Source: Mxb001 sp964537955
GTDB taxonomy: Bacteria > Actinomycetota > Actinomycetes > S36-B12
Length of the DNA stretch: 14,001 nt
NCBI GenBank assembly: GCA_964537955.1
Contig: CAZICY010000042.1
Coordinates: 1 to 14,001 of the forward strand
Direction: 5' to 3'
Position 1 is the stretch's first letter. Each line of letters starts with the position of its first letter. This document shows positions 1-6,682 of this stretch, in pieces. The notes under the pieces are model-generated. The model was not told the origin of the DNA. It was given only the letters and a program-made list of their open reading frames with translations, and made no database searches. A program made the position numbers and the translations under genes.

Positions 1-8
1 AGTCCGCC

Positions 9-37
9 TTGACACTGTCAGTCCCCCATGGCAAGAT
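9..37 (+). promoter_or_regulatory. Candidate sigma70-type promoter upstream of the HNH gene
   Basis: A perfect -35 hexamer TTGACA lies at 9-14. After a 17-base spacer comes CAAGAT (32-37), a weak -10 that keeps the A at position 2 and the final AT. The start of transcription would fall near 43-46, inside the SOS-box-like site at 38-53. The first gene on this strand starts at 269, so this would give a leader of about 220 bases. It is assigned by pattern only; the poor -10 is the weak point. Confidence 0.45.
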
Positions 38-53
38 TCGTACATACGTTCGA
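38..53. promoter_or_regulatory. Putative LexA-binding SOS box
   Basis: The 16 bases TCGTACATACGTTCGA match the actinobacterial SOS box TCGAAC-N4-GTTCGA at 11 of 12 defined positions; only the left half-site differs (TCGTAC). The site sits directly after the candidate -10 at 32-37 and covers the expected transcription start, where a bound LexA would block polymerase. The next gene downstream is a DUF222-HNH (13E12-type) gene. Several 13E12 genes of Mycobacterium tuberculosis are known members of the LexA regulon, which supports the reading. Binding itself is inferred. Confidence 0.6.
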
Positions 54-101
54 TTTACCTCCAGGCTTCATCGGCGGAGTGGACGTATCGATAGACGAAT
101 A

Positions 102-125
102 GCGGGGCCGCTGGCCGGGCCCCGC
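102..125 (+). other. Perfect GC-rich inverted repeat in the HNH leader
   Basis: GCGGGGCC (102-109) and GGCCCCGC (118-125) pair as a perfect 8-bp stem around an 8-base loop. No T-run follows, so it is not a classical intrinsic terminator on the plus strand. If the promoter at 9-37 is real, the hairpin forms about 60 bases into the RNA. It could act as an attenuator or stability element, or be the terminator of a gene lying left of the window. Confidence 0.4.
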
Positions 126-232
126 GCCGAGAGCGCTCCCCCTGGGGACCTGGTAGTTCAGGGAACCGCCGGCCCAGGGTGGAGACGAGCCGGTGCGTGA
201 TGTGTGGAGCGCCACCCCGTCCGCCCTGCCCT

Positions 233-252
233 GTCGACCCCTGGCGGTCGAC
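233..252 (+). other. Inverted repeat just before the HNH ribosome-binding site
   Basis: GTCGACC (233-239) and GGTCGAC (246-252) form a perfect 7-bp stem with a 6-base loop. It ends 8 bases before the GGAG at 261-264 that precedes the ATG at 269. As RNA it could affect ribosome access; as DNA the twin GTCGAC units could be an operator. Nothing in the sequence decides between these. Confidence 0.35.
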
Positions 253-268
253 CCAGCTCCGGAGTGCC

Positions 269-1636
269 ATGACCGCGCTGCTCGATCTCGACGCCAACGT
301 CGCGTTCGCCCATGCGCTCACGCTGGTCGAGGAGGCCGCGACTGCACTCGCTGAGATCCCCATGACCGATGTGATGGGGGTGGGCCTCGGCGAGGAAGTG
401 ATCCGGCTGCGCACCGTGACGCGCCAACTCGACGCGACGGCCGCGGCCCTCAGTCAGCGCTTCGCCTCCTCTCACGAGTGGGAGTCCGATGGTGCGCGCA
501 GTGCCGCGCGCTGGCTCCACGGCAACGGCAATGACTCATGGGAGGGCACGCGCTCGCTCTTCGCGCGCGGTGCGCTGCTGAGCCGGTTCCCCTGCGTGGA
601 GCAGGCCTGGCGCAGCGGCCGGATCTGCGCGCCGCACATCGATGCGCTGGGACGCATCCTCCATCGGTACGCCGACCTGCGCGAGGAGCTCGCCGGCGCG
701 GACGAGGCGATCGCTGCCGCGGCCATGCTGTGCGAGCCGCGTGAGTTCTACCAGCGGCTGCGCCAGCTGTGCCATCGCGCCGACCCTGACGCCGTCGACG
801 AGCGCGACCGCGAGCAGCCGACCGGGCTGCACGTGTCGATGCTCCTCGACGGACTCGTGCGCGTCGATGGCACGTTGGACGCGGCGCTCGGGGCCCGCTT
901 CCTGGCGATGCTGGAGTCGGCTCGGCGTGACATCCCGGCTCCGCACGAGGGCTCCGGCGACCCGGAGCGCACGGCTGATCCGGTGTCCGATCCCGCATCC
1001 GATCCCGCTTCCGATCCGTGGTCCGACCAGGCCCTTGGCGGCGAGCCGTCGGCCAGGCGCGACCCGCGCCCCATGTCGCAGCGCAACCTCGACGCCCTCT
1101 CACGCATCCTCGATGCGGCCGGGGCAGCCGCAGGCGACCTCGCACTCCCGCTGGTGACCGGCGAGCGCCCCACGGTCAACGTCACCGTGCCGCTCGAGGT
1201 GCTCATCGACGAGCACTCCGTCGAGGTCGCCTGGCTGGAGCAGTTCGGGGTGCCGACGACGATGATCACCGGTCGAGAGGCCCGCCGACTCGCCTGCGAC
1301 GCCTCCATCCGTCCCCTCCTGGTGGATCGTCACGGTCAGTTGGTGGCGATGCTGCCCAAGGTGAGGACCATCCATCCGGCGCTGCGCCGTGCGGTCTTCA
1401 TGCGCGACCGGCACTGCCGCTTCGGCGGGTGTCGATCACGCATCGACGAGGTGCACCACATCCGCTACTACCGCCACGGGGGCGAGACCGTGCTGGCCAA
1501 CCTCGTGGGACTGTGCTGGCATCACCATCACCTCGTCCACGACACCGGCTGGCACATCGAGGGCGATCCCGGGGGTCGATTGACCTTCCGCTCGAGTCGA
1601 AGACGGGAGCTCACGAGCGACCCGCCCGTCTTCTAG
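269..1636 (+). CDS. DUF222 domain HNH endonuclease (13E12-type)
   Basis: This is a 455-residue protein of the DUF222-HNH family common in actinobacteria. Residues about 10-220 form the helical DUF222 region. Residues 232-252 are a low-complexity DP(A/V)S linker. The C-terminal HNH nuclease domain spans about 370-430: CRFGGC (C383, C388), HHI at 396-398, GGET, N411, LCWHHH (C416, H418, H419) and H424. The two cysteine pairs probably hold a structural zinc, and the histidines the catalytic metal. I chose the ATG at 269 because GGAG lies 4 bases upstream; an in-frame GTG at 179 would add 30 proline- and arginine-rich residues and has no usable ribosome-binding site. The nuclease fold is clear, but the cellular role of this family is not established. 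An SOS-box-like site about 215 bases upstream suggests DNA-damage control. The stop codon overlaps the stop of the convergent lipase-like gene. Confidence 0.9.
   Translation: MTALLDLDANVAFAHALTLVEEAATALAEIPMTDVMGVGLGEEVIRLRTVTRQLDATAAALSQRFASSHEWESDGARSAARWLHGNGNDSWEGTRSLFARGALLSRFPCVEQAWRSGRICAPHIDALGRILHRYADLREELAGADEAIAAAAMLCEPREFYQRLRQLCHRADPDAVDERDREQPTGLHVSMLLDGLVRVDGTLDAALGARFLAMLESARRDIPAPHEGSGDPERTADPVSDPASDPASDPWSDQALGGEPSARRDPRPMSQRNLDALSRILDAAGAAAGDLALPLVTGERPTVNVTVPLEVLIDEHSVEVAWLEQFGVPTTMITGREARRLACDASIRPLLVDRHGQLVAMLPKVRTIHPALRRAVFMRDRHCRFGGCRSRIDEVHHIRYYRHGGETVLANLVGLCWHHHHLVHDTGWHIEGDPGGRLTFRSSRRRELTSDPPVF
977..1024 (+). repeat. Four 12-bp tandem repeats in the HNH gene linker
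   Basis: Four consecutive 12-base units start at 977, 989, 1001 and 1013, each of the form GATCC-N4-TCC. They encode DPVS, DPAS, DPAS and DPWS. The two middle units differ by one base. The unit length is a multiple of three, so gain or loss of copies would keep the frame and change only the length of the linker between DUF222 and the HNH domain. Confidence 0.85.
1599..1633. terminator. Candidate bidirectional hairpin at convergent gene ends
   Basis: GAAGACGGG (1599-1607) and CCCGTCTTC (1625-1633) form a perfect 9-bp stem with a 17-base loop. It covers the last codons of the HNH gene and runs into the shared CTAG stop at 1633-1636. There is no intergenic space here, so any hairpin terminator must lie inside coding DNA. 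The U-tract is poor on both strands, so termination is only a proposal. Confidence 0.4.
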
Positions 1637-2562
1637 CCGCCCGCTTCCTCCAGCGCCTGCTCCACGCGCGCGAGCGCGTCGGTGTTCCACGTCAGTGCCG
1701 TCTGCCAGTCGAGGCCGGCCGCGTGGGACACGAAGATGCTGTGGGTCAGGGGCGCCTCCCAGTAGGTGCGCCGCGGCATGACCTGATCGGTGACTCCCTG
1801 AGCCCACGCGCTGTAGCGGGAAGTGATGCCGTCGTAGGGCCACATCCGCGGATCCCCGCCCTCGGCAGCGAAGTAGGTGCCCGCCATGAGGGTGACGGGG
1901 ATCGAGGCGAGGTAACCCGCCTGCGCGGCGTTCCAACCCGGCACGCCGTCGAGGTACTTCATGGTGTCCTCGCGATTGAGCCCGAGGTCGGACTGTGCGG
2001 CGTAGCTCACCCACGCATCGTTGAACTTCTCGCAGAACTCATTGCCCAGGCAGTCGGCCTTCGTGAACTCCCCCCATGTATAGCTCCCGGGGACGGATCC
2101 ATTGTTGGGCGTGCCGAGCATGGTGAGGGAGCGCACCGAGACAGGAGCCTGTGTCTGCGCCATGATGCGGATCGCCGCACGGCTGTAGAGGCCGCCATTG
2201 GAATGCCCGACCAGATCGACCTCGTCGACGCCGTACTCAGATTGCAGGTAGCCGAGGAAGCGCGTGAGCTTCTCGCCGGCCGCGTCGATGTCACCGGTCG
2301 ACATGATCGTGAGGTGCTCGGGCAGCACGACGAGGCTGCCCTTGAACGGAGCGAACTCATCAGGCCCCGGCTCCACCACCGGGCTCCAGACCGTCATGGT
2401 CGGTGCGGTGAAGACCTGGCGGCCACGGGCGAGCAGGTAGTCGCGCAGGGCGGTGGCGGTATTGCCCGCGGAGAGGAAACCCTCGTCGGCGGAGCACGCC
2501 AGGGTCGGGGTGGTGAAGGGGGTGACGGACCCGCCACCGGAGACGATGATCACCGCGCGCAT
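1633..2562 (-). CDS. Lipase-like alpha/beta hydrolase
   Basis: This 309-residue serine hydrolase resembles triacylglycerol lipases and esterases. The nucleophile elbow is GHSNGG with S121, and LGTPNNGS (about 149-156) is the strand-loop that commonly follows it in bacterial lipases. Probable acid and base are D244 (PYDG) and H274 or H280 near the C-terminus. Two cysteines (C171, C177) could form a small loop. No signal peptide is visible, so it is probably cytoplasmic. I chose the ATG at 2562, which begins 2 bases after the stop of the upstream flavoenzyme gene and has a weak GGTG upstream. A GTG at 2577 would add five residues and overlap that gene by 13 bases. It is the last gene of the leftward five-gene run and was probably co-transcribed with it. 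Its substrate (acyl ester or amide) is not predictable. Confidence 0.85.
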   Translation of the reverse strand: MRAVIIVSGGGSVTPFTTPTLACSADEGFLSAGNTATALRDYLLARGRQVFTAPTMTVWSPVVEPGPDEFAPFKGSLVVLPEHLTIMSTGDIDAAGEKLTRFLGYLQSEYGVDEVDLVGHSNGGLYSRAAIRIMAQTQAPVSVRSLTMLGTPNNGSVPGSYTWGEFTKADCLGNEFCEKFNDAWVSYAAQSDLGLNREDTMKYLDGVPGWNAAQAGYLASIPVTLMAGTYFAAEGGDPRMWPYDGITSRYSAWAQGVTDQVMPRRTYWEAPLTHSIFVSHAAGLDWQTALTWNTDALARVEQALEEAGG

Positions 2563-2564
2563 CG

Positions 2565-3701
2565 CTACACCAGCCACGCGGGGGCGTAGTCCGGATCCGT
2601 GATGCCGGGCCGATCCAGGGTGAACACCGGGTCGGGGGAGCCGCCGAGCACGAGACCGGTGAGCATCTCGCCGAAGGCGGGCGCGAACTTGAATCCATGC
2701 GCGGCGCCGAGGCCCACGATGACGCGCTCATGCCCGGGCACGGGCGAGAGCACGAAGTCGCGATCGGCGGTGAGGGTATAGAGGCAACGCTTGGAGCGCA
2801 CGGGCTCGCCAATGCCGGTGAAGTTGGCACGCAGGAAGCCCATGAGCCGATCACGCATGACGGGATCGAGCTCACCGGAGCGGTCATCACCGGTGACGGT
2901 GGGACCGCCGCAGTCCTCAGCGGCCTTCATCGTCGGCTCGCCGTAGCAGGGGAAGCCATAGAAGCTCGGGTCGTCCATCCAGATCCATAGAGGGATCTCG
3001 GCATACGCGGCGGGATCCTCGAGGGCGACATAGGTGATCTGCTCCTCGGTGACGGTGAGCGGGATCTCCCAGCCGAGCGGCCGGATGAGCTCGGCGGTCC
3101 AGGCATCGGCGGTGACGACGACGCGATCGGCCGTGTAGGTGCCCGCGGAGGTGACGAGGGTGACCGAGTCGGTGCCGGGGAGCAGTGCCTCGACACGGGT
3201 GTGGTCATGGAGCTGCGCGCCACGCTCGCGGGCCAGGCGCTGCATGGTGGCGGTGCCGAGGGCGGCGGGCACGATGCTCGAACGCTCCTGATACAGGCTC
3301 ACCGTGCCATCGGGAGGGGTGAAGACCGGCCAGCGCGCCCGCACGGCTTCGACATCGAGGATCTCGTAGGGGATGGCGTGGGCGTCCATGCTCGAGGTGT
3401 ACGTCGACATGTCGATTGCGGCACCGGGCGGGAAGAAGTCGATGCCGCCGGTGCGGGTGACCAGTTGCATGCCGGAGTCGCCCTCGAGTCTCTCCCACGC
3501 GTCGTAGGCGTGAAAGGTCAGGCCGACGTAGTGCGGCGTGTGATAGCTGTGCCGCAGGATCCGCGAGGTGTCGTGGGAGGCACCTCGCTCGTGACCGAGG
3601 GCGAACTGCTCGAAGCCGACGACCGACAGACCCTGGCGAGTGGCCGCCCATGCGGCGGCACTGCCCATCGAGCCGAGCCCGACGATGGCGAGATCGGTCA
3701 C
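2565..3701 (-). CDS. Monomeric sarcosine oxidase / N-methyltryptophan oxidase family flavoenzyme
   Basis: This 378-residue FAD enzyme would oxidise N-methyl amino acids, releasing formaldehyde and hydrogen peroxide. The FAD-binding GxGxxG lies at 8-13 (GLGSMG). DTSRILRHSY (44-53) matches the MSOX active-site segment, with R50 as the likely carboxylate-binding arginine. K259 sits where MSOX/MTOX have the oxygen-activating lysine. KRCLYT (304-309) holds C306, the expected covalent flavin cysteine. HGFKF (335-339) supplies K338, the second carboxylate ligand. These residues favour an N-methylated amino acid over a simple amine. One difference: the His four residues after the MSOX lysine is Asp here (D263). 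The GTG at 3701 gives a 4-base GTGA overlap with the Rieske gene; a GTG at 3722 would add seven residues. Sarcosine, dimethylglycine and other N-methyl amino acids are all possible substrates. Confidence 0.88.
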   Translation of the reverse strand: MTDLAIVGLGSMGSAAAWAATRQGLSVVGFEQFALGHERGASHDTSRILRHSYHTPHYVGLTFHAYDAWERLEGDSGMQLVTRTGGIDFFPPGAAIDMSTYTSSMDAHAIPYEILDVEAVRARWPVFTPPDGTVSLYQERSSIVPAALGTATMQRLARERGAQLHDHTRVEALLPGTDSVTLVTSAGTYTADRVVVTADAWTAELIRPLGWEIPLTVTEEQITYVALEDPAAYAEIPLWIWMDDPSFYGFPCYGEPTMKAAEDCGGPTVTGDDRSGELDPVMRDRLMGFLRANFTGIGEPVRSKRCLYTLTADRDFVLSPVPGHERVIVGLGAAHGFKFAPAFGEMLTGLVLGGSPDPVFTLDRPGITDPDYAPAWLV

Positions 3702-4753
3702 GTGAGCCTGCTCAGCAGCCACCGGCGGATATCGAGGGAGTCATCCTCCATCGGGGCGTACCACCCGCCGGTGAAGTAGCGCGAGGACATGCCGCGCTGC
3801 ACGGACTCGCAGATCGCCCAGTCCTGACGGTTGACCAGGTCCCACAGGTCCCCGGCATCGGATGGGTCGAAACTCGACCTGGTCGTCTCCGTGGGATGGA
3901 AGAGCAGGTCGCACACGATGCGCGTGCGGTCTACGGCCAGCGGCGTGAGCTGGAATGCCGCGGCATGCTCGGCGGACAAACTGAGCATGAGGTTGGGATA
4001 GATGAGCTCGCCCTTGTGCCGCACCCGCTCATGCTCGTCGAGGTCAGGGAAGGGCGCGCGATCGGTCGTACCGCTCATGGTGAAGGTCCACGCGCCCTCG
4101 CGATGGGGCACGCCGTCCTCCCACGGGATGTCCTTGCCCCCGCTGGCGAAGGCGGGCACGAGCCGGCTGAGCTCGGGGTGCACCGGGCCGCAGTGGTAGC
4201 ACTCGTTGTAGTTCTCGGCGATGACCTTCCAGTTGGCGTCGACGTCGTAGGTGAAGCGCAAGCCCAGCTTCAGATCAGCGAGTGGATAGCGCGCGATGCG
4301 CCCGGGGATGGGGCCCAGCTGCTCGAGCAGGGTCGTGCGCGGTGACTCGGCGACCCAGAGCCAGCCACCCCAGGTGTCGGCCGAGAGGGGGGTGAGGGCG
4401 AAGTCCGCGGGATCGATGCCATCGGCATGCGGCGCGTGCATGAGCGAGCCATCGAGGGCGTAGGTCCACGAGTGATAGGGGCACCGCAGCGCCTTGGCGC
4501 CACAGGGTGGCGAGTCGACGGGCATGAGTTGGGAGCCGCGATGGCGGCAGACATTGGCGTGGGCGTGGAGTTGACCGTCATGCGTGACCAGAATCGACTC
4601 GCCGTAGAAGTCGAGCACGGCGACGCGGTCGGGTGCGTCGAGGCCGAGCTCGTCCAGACGACCCATGCAGGTCCACTCGTGGCGCAGCATCTCTCGCTCG
4701 CGGTGGAACGCGTCGGGATCGACGTAGTGCTCCCGGGGGAGAGCGGCTTCCAT
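3698..4753 (-). CDS. Rieske oxygenase alpha subunit, quaternary-amine demethylase type
   Basis: This 351-residue Rieske non-haem iron oxygenase is of the group containing glycine betaine, carnitine and stachydrine monooxygenases. The [2Fe-2S] ligands are C69-x-H71 and C91-x2-H94. The catalytic iron ligands are H187 and H192 in NYNECYHCGPVH, with D311 (RQDW) as the likely third. E184 stands where ring-hydroxylating dioxygenases have a bridging Asp; Glu here is typical of carnitine monooxygenase CntA and relatives. The N-terminus (LPREHYVDPDAF) fits this group well, which supports the ATG at 4753 despite a poor Shine-Dalgarno sequence. It lies 21 bases after the CocE-like gene and overlaps the flavoenzyme gene by 4 bases, as expected if one enzyme's product feeds the other. 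The family needs a reductase for electrons, and none is encoded in this window. The exact substrate is inference. Confidence 0.88.
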   Translation of the reverse strand: MEAALPREHYVDPDAFHREREMLRHEWTCMGRLDELGLDAPDRVAVLDFYGESILVTHDGQLHAHANVCRHRGSQLMPVDSPPCGAKALRCPYHSWTYALDGSLMHAPHADGIDPADFALTPLSADTWGGWLWVAESPRTTLLEQLGPIPGRIARYPLADLKLGLRFTYDVDANWKVIAENYNECYHCGPVHPELSRLVPAFASGGKDIPWEDGVPHREGAWTFTMSGTTDRAPFPDLDEHERVRHKGELIYPNLMLSLSAEHAAAFQLTPLAVDRTRIVCDLLFHPTETTRSSFDPSDAGDLWDLVNRQDWAICESVQRGMSSRYFTGGWYAPMEDDSLDIRRWLLSRLT

Positions 4754-4774
4754 GGGCTGATCATGCCGGATGAG

Positions 4775-6682
4775 TCATGCGCGTGGGAAGGATTGCTCCC
4801 AGGTGCGCTCGCGGATCACCTCGTCACCGTCCTTGACGGTGAGGTGGATGCGCAGGTCATAGGTGTCGGCGTTGGTGGAGAGGTCCATGACGGAGCGCGT
4901 GGTCGCGTTGACCGCCTCGGTGGTGTCCGTGGCATCGAAGCGCAGCGTGAACTCGACGTCGGAGTGGGCATGCTGCGCAAAGGTGCGCTCGTCGACACTC
5001 ACCCAGCCGTCGTAACGCTCACTGGCGGAGCCGAAGGGCGTCTCGTAGTGCGACGCCGAGCCCACGACACAGCGCGTGACGCGACGGGCGACATCGCGCT
5101 CGACGCGCCAGGTAATGCCGTCGGTGTCCTCGCTCGACTCGGGATTGCCGGGTGCGAAGTCGGGGACGAGCGCGGCGGGATCCGGGTCGTAGGTGGGCAG
5201 GATGAGGGTCGCGTCGCGCAGGGTGAGAAAGCCAGGGCCGCCGGGCGCGACGACATTGGGCCAGTCCGCGCCCGCGACGCTCACGCGCAGGGTGCGTCCG
5301 GGCAGCCAGCGGTGCGCCGTGGCCTCCAGTTCGACACTCAACTCGACCTCGCCGTCGATGAACTCAGATCCGACGAGGAGCGTGCCGCGGCTCACCAGGG
5401 TCGAGGTGCCGTCAGCGTCGACATCGCACAGGCGCACGGCGAGGATCGGATGCGGGCAGGTCGCGGTGACATGGGCGCGCAGGTGCGCGTGACCGGCGAT
5501 CTCGATCGGCTCGGTGACGGGGAAGTCCCAGGTCATCGACTTGGCGTCATCGACGCGCTGGTCGCCGGACTGACCGTAGGGCAGGTGTCCCGCGCACGAG
5601 ATCCACGCGTCGATGCCGACGTCGGGGCGCACGGCGTAGGGCGGCCGGTCGTCGAGTGCGAGGGTGCGCGTGCCGCTGCGCGGGGACGGCCACGTGTCCG
5701 CGCGCCACTCCCCCGGCACCGTGTCGAGCACGGGATCAGGGGCGTGGGAGAAGCGGCAGTACCACGCATGCGGCAGCGACCACGTGGGCAGCGACGACGG
5801 CGCACCAGGGGGTGCACCGAGGTGCTCGGCGAAGAAGGCGGCCATCTGCGGCACGTGGTCGATGCGGGGGCCGGGTGCGCTCGACGTGGGCGCCGCATGC
5901 GACCAGGGTCCGGCCAGAAGGCGCGTGGTCGAGGCGAGCTGCTCGATCGTGCGGAAGGTCGTGTTGCGGTAGCCGTCGGCCCAGCCCGCGATGATCATCG
6001 TGGGGATGTCGATGCGGTCGTAGCCCTCGCCATCCGGGCCGGTCCTGACGGATCCGTGCCGCCAGTAGTCGTCGTCGTGCGGGTGCGACATCCAGATCAT
6101 CTGCCAGGGCTCGTGCTCATCGATGCGGCGCATCCACTCGGCACGCCAGTCAGCACCCCAGAGCTCGGGCACCGGGGGCAGGGCATTCATCGGAGTCATG
6201 TAGGCGCAGTAGTCGACCTGGTCGATCCACTTGAAGGCGCCACCCATGTAGTGGACGTCATCGGTGTAGCGGTCATCGGTGGCGTAGATCGGGATGATCG
6301 CGCCGAGGTGCGCGGGTCGCTCGCACGCGAGCTGGAAGGAGTTGAATCCGCCGTACGACGTCCCGAACATGCCGACGCTGCCGCTGCACCACGGCTGAGC
6401 GGCGAGCCATGCGATGGCGGCAGCGAGGTCGGTCTGCTCTGCCTCGGGGTATTCGTCGGTGGCGCGTCCGCTGCTGCTTCCCGTGCCGCGCACGTCGATG
6501 CGCGCGACGGCGAAGCCGAACTCGTCGCAGAAGCGCTGGTACTCCGGACGCCAGCCCGAGGTCATGTCGTCCTTGCGATACGGCAGCGCCTCGAGGATGC
6601 AGGGGGCCGGCGTGGCATCCGGGATGAAGAGCGTGACGGACAGACTCTCCCCGTCGGGCAGGGGGATGCGCTCGCGGATCAT
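4775..6682 (-). CDS. CocE/NonD-family (S15) serine hydrolase
   Basis: This 635-residue hydrolase belongs to the family of cocaine esterase, alpha-amino-acid ester hydrolases and X-Pro dipeptidyl peptidases. The N-terminal alpha/beta hydrolase domain has GTSYGG with nucleophile S109, acid D236 (GWADGY) and base H262 (GPWSH). LPYRK near residue 35 carries the tyrosine that usually completes the oxyanion hole. A cap fills about 135-225, and the C-terminal half (about 330-635) is the beta-rich jelly-roll (PepX_C) of these enzymes. No signal peptide is seen, so it should act in the cytoplasm on an imported ester or amide. The ATG at 6682 is well supported: GGAAG lies 6 bases upstream and the ATGA overlaps the stop of the preceding aminopeptidase gene. 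The open frame continues to 7021, but that part is only a shadow of the upstream gene. Confidence 0.9.
   Translation of the reverse strand: MIRERIPLPDGESLSVTLFIPDATPAPCILEALPYRKDDMTSGWRPEYQRFCDEFGFAVARIDVRGTGSSSGRATDEYPEAEQTDLAAAIAWLAAQPWCSGSVGMFGTSYGGFNSFQLACERPAHLGAIIPIYATDDRYTDDVHYMGGAFKWIDQVDYCAYMTPMNALPPVPELWGADWRAEWMRRIDEHEPWQMIWMSHPHDDDYWRHGSVRTGPDGEGYDRIDIPTMIIAGWADGYRNTTFRTIEQLASTTRLLAGPWSHAAPTSSAPGPRIDHVPQMAAFFAEHLGAPPGAPSSLPTWSLPHAWYCRFSHAPDPVLDTVPGEWRADTWPSPRSGTRTLALDDRPPYAVRPDVGIDAWISCAGHLPYGQSGDQRVDDAKSMTWDFPVTEPIEIAGHAHLRAHVTATCPHPILAVRLCDVDADGTSTLVSRGTLLVGSEFIDGEVELSVELEATAHRWLPGRTLRVSVAGADWPNVVAPGGPGFLTLRDATLILPTYDPDPAALVPDFAPGNPESSEDTDGITWRVERDVARRVTRCVVGSASHYETPFGSASERYDGWVSVDERTFAQHAHSDVEFTLRFDATDTTEAVNATTRSVMDLSTNADTYDLRIHLTVKDGDEVIRERTWEQSFPRA

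Noticed and set aside
9..200. 63-codon open frame at the left edge
   Set aside because: Its start lies in the -35 element, it has no Shine-Dalgarno sequence, and its product is Arg/Pro/Gly-rich without a motif; promoter and leader is the better reading.
977..1024. Short regular repeats as a CRISPR-like array
   Set aside because: The units are contiguous 12-mers without spacers and lie in frame inside a gene.
1018..2589. 523-codon open frame on the plus strand spanning the HNH gene end and the lipase-like gene
   Set aside because: It is an out-of-frame shadow of the HNH gene followed by the antisense of the lipase gene; both real genes have conserved catalytic motifs.
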